Program-made: the position numbers and the translations under genes
In this document: piece by piece, positions 5,999 through 10,015 of the stretch
Layout of the letters: each line of letters starts with the position of its first letter
Position numbering within the stretch: the stretch's first letter is position 1
Notes under the pieces: model-generated
What the model was told of the DNA's origin: nothing
What the model saw: the letters and a program-made list of their open reading frames with translations, nothing else
The model's database searches: none
Assembly: GCA_002297665.1 (NCBI GenBank)
Contig: DBMS01000242.1
Location: 1-10,015, forward strand
Source of the DNA: Holophagaceae bacterium UBA692
GTDB lineage: Bacteria; Acidobacteriota; Holophagae; Holophagales; Holophagaceae
Direction of reading: 5' to 3'
Length of the DNA stretch: 10,015 nt

Positions 5999-7972
5999 AT
6001 GTGCGGCGTGGTCGGTTATTGCGGCCTGGGCGATTCGGCCCCGGCGCGGGCTTCGGTGCTGCGCGCCATGCTGGGGGCCATCCGCCACCGGGGGCCCGAC
6101 CAGTTCGGCGTCTACGTGGACGGCCGGACGGGGCTGGGCAACGCCCGGCTCAGCATCATCGACCTCGGCACGGGCCAGCAGCCCATCTCCAACGAGGACG
6201 GAACGCTCTGGATCGTCTTCAACGGCGAGATCTTCAACCACCCCGAGCTGCGCGCGGAGCTGGAGGCCCGGGGCCACCGATACGCGACTTCGTGCGACAC
6301 GGAGACGGTCCTGCACGCCTTTGAAGAGTTCGGTCCCGCGTGCCTTTCCAGGTTCAACGGGCAGTTCGCCATCGCCATCTGGGACACCGTCGGACAGACC
6401 CTCTTCCTGGCCCGCGACCGCCTCGGCGTGAGGCCCCTCTTCTACGCCCAGGCCGGGGAGAGCCTGGTCTTCGGATCCGAGATCAAGGCGATCCTCGCGC
6501 ACCCTGAGGTGGAGGCCCAGGCGGATCCGGAGGCCCTGGACGAGATCTTCACCTACTGGAGCACCCTGTCGCCCCGCACCTTCTTCAAGGGCATCCGGGA
6601 GCTGCCGCCGGGGCACCACATGCTGGTGCGGGACGGCCGCGTGTCCATCGAGCCCTGGTGGGAGCTGGACTTCCCCGAGCCCGGCCCGGTGAGGTCGGCG
6701 GAGGACTGCGCGGACGAGCTTCGGGAGCTCCTCATCGACGCCACGCGCCTTCGCCTGAGGGCCGACGTGCCCGTGGGCGCCTACCTCAGCGGGGGCCTGG
6801 ATTCGTCCACCATCACCGCCATCATCCGCACGTTCACCTCCAATCCGCTGGAGACCTTCTCCATCGCCTTCGACGACCCGGCCTTCGACGAGAGCGGCTT
6901 CCAGGCCCGCATGGCCAAGGCCCTGGGGACGAACCACCACGTGGTGCGCGCCAGCCACGCGGATATCGGGCGGATCTTCCCGGAGGTGGTCTGGCACGCC
7001 GAGACGCCCCTCATGAGGACGTCCCCGGCGCCCATGTTCCTGCTCTCGGGCCTGGTGCGGAGCCGGAACTTCAAGGTCGTGCTCACCGGGGAGGGGGCCG
7101 ACGAGTTCCTGGCGGGCTACGACATCTTCAAGGAGGCCCGGATCCGCCGCTTCTGGGCGGCCCGCCCCGATTCTAAAATGCGCCAGGAGCTGTTCAGCCG
7201 CATCTACCCCTGGATCGCGGGCCTGACCCAAGGCACCTCGAACTACGCCTCGGCCTTCTTCGGCATGGGCCTTTCCGAGACCGGCGCCCCGGACTACTCG
7301 CACGCCATCCGGTGGCGCACCACGGCCCGGGCCAAGCGCTTCTTCAGTCCCGGCCTCCTGGAGCGCGTGGGCGCCACCCGCGCGCCCGGGTACCCCGAGG
7401 GCTTCATGGGGTGGGATCCGCTCCACCAGGCCCAGTACCTGGAGATCTCCATCTTCCTGTCGCAGTACCTCCTTTCCTCCCAGAGCGACCGCATGGCCAT
7501 GGGCCATTCCGTGGAAGGCCGGTTCCCGTTCCTGGACTACCGGATGGTGGAGTTCTGCAACCGCCTTCCCCCCGGCCTGAAGCTCCAGGGGCTCACCGAG
7601 AAGTTCCTGCTCAAGCGCGTGAGCCGCGAGTGGCTGCCCCCCGAGATCACGGACCGGCCCAAGCAGCCCTTCCGCGCGCCCATCCAGCGGGCCTTTTTCG
7701 GCGCGTCGGCGCCCGGCTACGTGGACGAGCTGCTCTCCCCCGCCGCCATCCGGGAGGCGGGGTACTTCAACCCGCGCGCGGTGGAGCACCTCGCGTCCAA
7801 GCTCCGCCAGGGCCACGCCCACAGCGAGACCGACGACATGGCCGTGGCGGGCATCATCTCCACCCAGCTGGTCCACCGACAGTTCCTTTCGGGCTTCAGG
7901 CCCTCCCCTCCCCTGGACGCCGCCGACGACGTCAAGCTCGTCGCCGGCGCCGGGGCCTCGCTGCAGGACTGA
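5999..7972 (+). CDS. glutamine-dependent asparagine synthase-like amidotransferase
   Basis: This is a 657-residue AsnB-family enzyme. The N-terminal class II glutaminase domain starts MCGVVGY with nucleophile Cys2 exposed after Met removal. It also shows RLSIID (50-55), FNGEIFN (74-80) and Asp100 for glutamine binding. The C-terminal ATP-pyrophosphatase domain has SGGLDSS (264-270) and GEGADEFLAGYD (364-375). AsnB releases ammonia from glutamine and amidates an acyl-adenylate. The protein is about 100 residues longer than E. coli AsnB. Features such as ETPLMRTSPAPMFLLSGLVR (336-355) are of the kind I associate with amidotransferases of polysaccharide loci, so the acceptor need not be aspartate. 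The gene starts at the base after the ligase stop and has no good Shine-Dalgarno of its own, so translation is probably coupled. Confidence is high for the family and low for the substrate. It could be a plain asparagine synthetase, but the context argues against it. Confidence 0.92.
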   Translation: MCGVVGYCGLGDSAPARASVLRAMLGAIRHRGPDQFGVYVDGRTGLGNARLSIIDLGTGQQPISNEDGTLWIVFNGEIFNHPELRAELEARGHRYATSCDTETVLHAFEEFGPACLSRFNGQFAIAIWDTVGQTLFLARDRLGVRPLFYAQAGESLVFGSEIKAILAHPEVEAQADPEALDEIFTYWSTLSPRTFFKGIRELPPGHHMLVRDGRVSIEPWWELDFPEPGPVRSAEDCADELRELLIDATRLRLRADVPVGAYLSGGLDSSTITAIIRTFTSNPLETFSIAFDDPAFDESGFQARMAKALGTNHHVVRASHADIGRIFPEVVWHAETPLMRTSPAPMFLLSGLVRSRNFKVVLTGEGADEFLAGYDIFKEARIRRFWAARPDSKMRQELFSRIYPWIAGLTQGTSNYASAFFGMGLSETGAPDYSHAIRWRTTARAKRFFSPGLLERVGATRAPGYPEGFMGWDPLHQAQYLEISIFLSQYLLSSQSDRMAMGHSVEGRFPFLDYRMVEFCNRLPPGLKLQGLTEKFLLKRVSREWLPPEITDRPKQPFRAPIQRAFFGASAPGYVDELLSPAAIREAGYFNPRAVEHLASKLRQGHAHSETDDMAVAGIISTQLVHRQFLSGFRPSPPLDAADDVKLVAGAGASLQD

Positions 7973-7974
7973 CC

Positions 7975-8973
7975 ATGGTCATGAACAGGCATATCCTCGA
8001 CATCGATCCCGCGGCGGAGACGGACCGCATCGTGAAGTGGCTGCGGGAGAGCATGCGCGGCCTGCACAGGACCGGCGCGGTGCTGGGGATCAGCGGCGGC
8101 ATCGACTCCTCGGTGTGCCTGGCGCTCTGCGTGAAGGCCTTCGGCCCCGGGCGCGTGGTGCCCCTCATCCTCCCCGAGAAGGACTCGGACCCGGCCTCGG
8201 AGGACCTGGCCCGCATGCTGGCGGCCCACTACGGCCTGACGCCCGTCAAGGAGGTCATCACCCCGGCCCTGGACGGCTACGACTGCTACGGGCGCCGGGA
8301 CGAGGCCATCGCCCGGGTGTTCCCGGAATTCGACGCCTCCAAGGGCTACCTTGCCAAGATCGTGCTCCCCCCCGGCCTCCTGGACAACGGGACGCTCAAC
8401 GTCTATTCCCTCACCATCGTCACCCCCGAAGGCGTCGAGAAGACCGCGCGCCTGGGACCGGCGGAATTCGCCCAGATCGTGGCCGCCTCCAACTTCAAGC
8501 AGCGCACCCGCACCGCCATGCTCTACTACCACGCCGAGCTGCGCAATTACGCCGTGGTGGGCACGCCCAACAAGAACGAGCACGACCAGGGGTTCTTCGT
8601 GAAGTTCGGCGACGGCGGGGTGGACCTCAAGCCCATCGTCCACCTGTACAAGACCCAGGTGTACCAGCTGGCGGCCCACCTGGACGTGCCCAAGGTCATC
8701 CAGGAGCGCACCCCCACCTCCGACACCTACAGCGCCCCGGCCACGCAGGAGGAGTTCTTCTTCCGCATGCCCTTCGCCACCATGGACCTGCTCTGGTACG
8801 CCCAGGAGAACGGCGTCAGCCTGGAGGAGACGGCCCGGGCCCTGGACCTCACCCCCGCCCAGGTGCGCAACGCCTTCGACGACTTCAGCCGGAAGACCCG
8901 GGCCACCCACTACCTGCGAACGCCTCCCCTGGACATGGCGGGTATGGAACGGCCGGTGCCGGCCGGGTCCTGA
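7975..8973 (+). CDS. NadE-like NAD synthetase family protein (ATP-pyrophosphatase)
   Basis: The 332-residue protein belongs to the NAD synthetase / N-type ATP-pyrophosphatase family. It has the PP-loop SGGIDSS (40-46), an ASNFKQRTR stretch (171-179) equivalent to the NxKARxR motif of NadE, VVGTPNKNE (194-202), and FFVKFGDGGVDLKP (207-220) followed by LYKTQVYQLA. Canonical NadE amidates nicotinic acid adenine dinucleotide through an adenylate. Several things differ: there is no glutaminase domain; the segment between the PP-loop and NFKQR (about 47-170) is longer than in typical NadE; and the usual PTADL-type motif is PTSDTY (247-252). The ATG at 7975 is chosen for AGGA at 7965-7968 (6-nt spacing); the ATG at 7981 is less well placed. 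It starts 2 nt after the amidotransferase stop. It may be the housekeeping NAD synthetase, but divergence and operon context suggest amidation of another carboxylate, with ammonia perhaps supplied by the AsnB-like partner. That is inference. Confidence 0.85.
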   Translation: MVMNRHILDIDPAAETDRIVKWLRESMRGLHRTGAVLGISGGIDSSVCLALCVKAFGPGRVVPLILPEKDSDPASEDLARMLAAHYGLTPVKEVITPALDGYDCYGRRDEAIARVFPEFDASKGYLAKIVLPPGLLDNGTLNVYSLTIVTPEGVEKTARLGPAEFAQIVAASNFKQRTRTAMLYYHAELRNYAVVGTPNKNEHDQGFFVKFGDGGVDLKPIVHLYKTQVYQLAAHLDVPKVIQERTPTSDTYSAPATQEEFFFRMPFATMDLLWYAQENGVSLEETARALDLTPAQVRNAFDDFSRKTRATHYLRTPPLDMAGMERPVPAGS

Positions 8974-8981
8974 GGCGATCC

Positions 8982-9857
8982 GTGGCCTTCGCGCGCCTGC
9001 TCCGGGCATCGGCCTTCGCGCTGGCGGCGCCGCTCTGCGTCTCCTGCCCGGGGACGAAACCCAAGGAGGCCGCCATGGCCCACGCCCCCGTCCGCATCGC
9101 CTTCCTCCACCACAGCACCGGCGAGGCGGTGTGGAAGGGCGGCCTGGCCCCCTTCTTCGAGGCCTGGAACGCCCGGAACGGCACCGACTACCGCATCACC
9201 GAACAGAACTATCCCATGGCCAAGGGCAACCATCCCCGGATCGGCGCGCTGCTTCCGGCGCGGGTCTTCAACGCGATCTTCCGCGATCACTACCCCTGGG
9301 AGAACAACCCCTACGACTACTGGAACCTCTGGGTGGCCCACCGCGGGCAGGACCGGGACCGGTCCGAGGCCAACCTGGACGACCTGGCCCGGGACTTTGA
9401 CGTGATCGTGTTCAAGCACTGCTTCCCCGTGAGCTCCGTGGCGGACGACGACGGCGCCCCCTCGGCGTCGTCGAGGCGGCGGACCCTGGCCAACTACAAG
9501 CTGCAGTACGAGGCCCTCAAGGCCCGCATGCGGGAGTTCCCCCGCACGACCTTCATCGTGTGGACGGGACCCGCCCTCACCGAATCGGCCACCCGGCCCG
9601 GGGACGCCGAGCGCGCGCAACGCTTCGCGGCGTGGGTGAAGGACACCTGGGACGAGAAGGGCGACAACATCTTCGTGTGGGACTTCCGGGAGCTGGAAAC
9701 CGACGGGGGTCCGTACCTGAAGCCGGGCCGGAGCGTGTCGGCCGGGGATTCGCACCCGTCGGAGGACTTCGCGAAAAGGGTCGCGCCCCTCCTGGGCAGG
9801 CGCATCGTGGACGTCATCGAGGGCCGGGGCGACACGTCGAGCCTCACGGGGTTCTGA
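8982..9857 (+). CDS. exported SGNH-hydrolase-like protein, function unknown
   Basis: With the GTG start at 8982 the protein has 291 residues. It opens with an Arg-containing n-region, a hydrophobic stretch (9-20) and a Cys22 followed by PGTKPKEA, which looks like a signal peptide and perhaps a lipoprotein signal. The lipobox (CVSC) is poor. GAGG at 8972-8975 is spaced 6 nt from this GTG. The mature part has LHHSTGEAVW (42-51) near its start and GDSHPSEDFA (255-264) near its end. These resemble the nucleophile and the Asp/His blocks of SGNH hydrolases or acyltransferases, though the spacing is D-x-H rather than D-x-x-H. Aromatic motifs such as YPWENNPYDYWNLW (104-117) suggest a sugar-binding groove. 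An ATG at 9075 with a strong AAGGAGG would give a 260-residue protein without a signal. It follows the NadE-like gene by 8 bp. I am sure it is a gene, unsure of the family. Confidence 0.8.
   Translation: MAFARLLRASAFALAAPLCVSCPGTKPKEAAMAHAPVRIAFLHHSTGEAVWKGGLAPFFEAWNARNGTDYRITEQNYPMAKGNHPRIGALLPARVFNAIFRDHYPWENNPYDYWNLWVAHRGQDRDRSEANLDDLARDFDVIVFKHCFPVSSVADDDGAPSASSRRRTLANYKLQYEALKARMREFPRTTFIVWTGPALTESATRPGDAERAQRFAAWVKDTWDEKGDNIFVWDFRELETDGGPYLKPGRSVSAGDSHPSEDFAKRVAPLLGRRIVDVIEGRGDTSSLTGF
9063..9069 (+). promoter_or_regulatory. strong Shine-Dalgarno inside the exported-protein gene; alternative start at 9075
   Basis: AAGGAGG lies 5 nt before an in-frame ATG at 9075. It is a better ribosome-binding site than that of the upstream GTG (8982). 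It could be chance, since it encodes Lys-Glu in the PKPKEA-type linker, or mark the real start of a cytoplasmic form, or allow two forms of the protein. The 31 codons before it keep the high G+C third positions of coding DNA and encode a signal-like peptide, which favours the longer reading. Confidence 0.45.
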
Positions 9858-9866
9858 GGAGGAAAC

Positions 9867-10015
9867 ATGGCCGGCGGGGATCTGGACCAGCTCAAGGCGA
9901 AGGTGGAGGCGCTCCTGACCCCCGTGGCGGGGAGCGAGGCCGGGGCGGAGGCCGAGCGGATCCTCGCCGCGGCCCGCGGCCTGGCCCCGGCCGAGGCCGA
10001 GGCGCAGGTCGAGGC
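9867..10015 (+). CDS. start of an unidentified gene, cut by the window edge
   Basis: The ATG at 9867 is preceded by a strong Shine-Dalgarno (GAGGAGG, 9856-9862) that overlaps the previous stop codon region, and the frame remains open to the edge. The 49 visible codons begin MAGGDLDQLKAKVEALLTPV and continue rich in Ala, Glu and Leu, with no Asn, Phe, Trp, Tyr or Cys, and look like amphipathic helices. No family can be named from this fragment. Spacing of 9 bp from the previous stop makes it part of the same operon. Confidence 0.75.
   Translation, partial: MAGGDLDQLKAKVEALLTPVAGSEAGAEAERILAAARGLAPAEAEAQVE

Noticed and set aside
5963..7876. Very long open frame on the minus strand opposite the amidotransferase gene, and similar long frames opposite other genes
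   Set aside because: Long antisense frames are expected in DNA with this G+C content. The translations are low-complexity, rich in Gly, Arg, His and Pro, with no domain motifs, while the plus-strand genes carry intact catalytic motifs.

Overview
The window is about 10 kb of very GC-rich, densely coding bacterial DNA in which almost every third codon position is G or C. Tat and lipoprotein-like signals, a CspA-type cold-shock protein, RlmF and strong Shine-Dalgarno sequences suggest a free-living, probably Gram-negative bacterium. The overall feel fits Acidobacteriota (Holophagae-like) or a deltaproteobacterial-type lineage, but this is an impression and cannot be proven from the window. No rRNA, tRNA, CRISPR array, transposase or insertion sequence was seen.

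Left part (1-2282, + strand): the 3' part of a gene for a serine beta-lactamase-like hydrolase preceded by HEAT-type repeats is followed closely by a Tat-exported aldo/keto reductase. Middle (2298-3992, - strand): reading in the direction of transcription, rlmF (23S rRNA m6A methyltransferase) is followed by an unusually AT-rich 349-bp gap. Next come a cold-shock protein gene with a structured leader, its hairpin terminator, and a 54-residue charged small protein that starts just past that terminator.

Right part (4132-10015, + strand): from a short AT-rich divergent promoter region shared with rlmF runs a tightly packed operon. Its order is acyl carrier protein, AMP-forming acyl/aminoacyl ligase, AsnB-type glutamine amidotransferase, NadE-like ATP-pyrophosphatase, an exported SGNH-hydrolase-like protein, and the start of a further gene cut by the window edge. 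Gaps are 0-13 bp, so the genes are probably co-transcribed and translationally coupled.

The first three operon genes are a combination known from exosortase A/extracellular polysaccharide loci. The addition of a divergent NAD-synthetase-like enzyme and an exported hydrolase-like protein makes this the most interesting part of the window. The inferred theme is activation of a carboxylic acid as acyl-AMP, loading on a dedicated carrier protein, and amidation by two further adenylating enzymes, with a product possibly destined for the cell envelope. The substrate cannot be read from the sequence.
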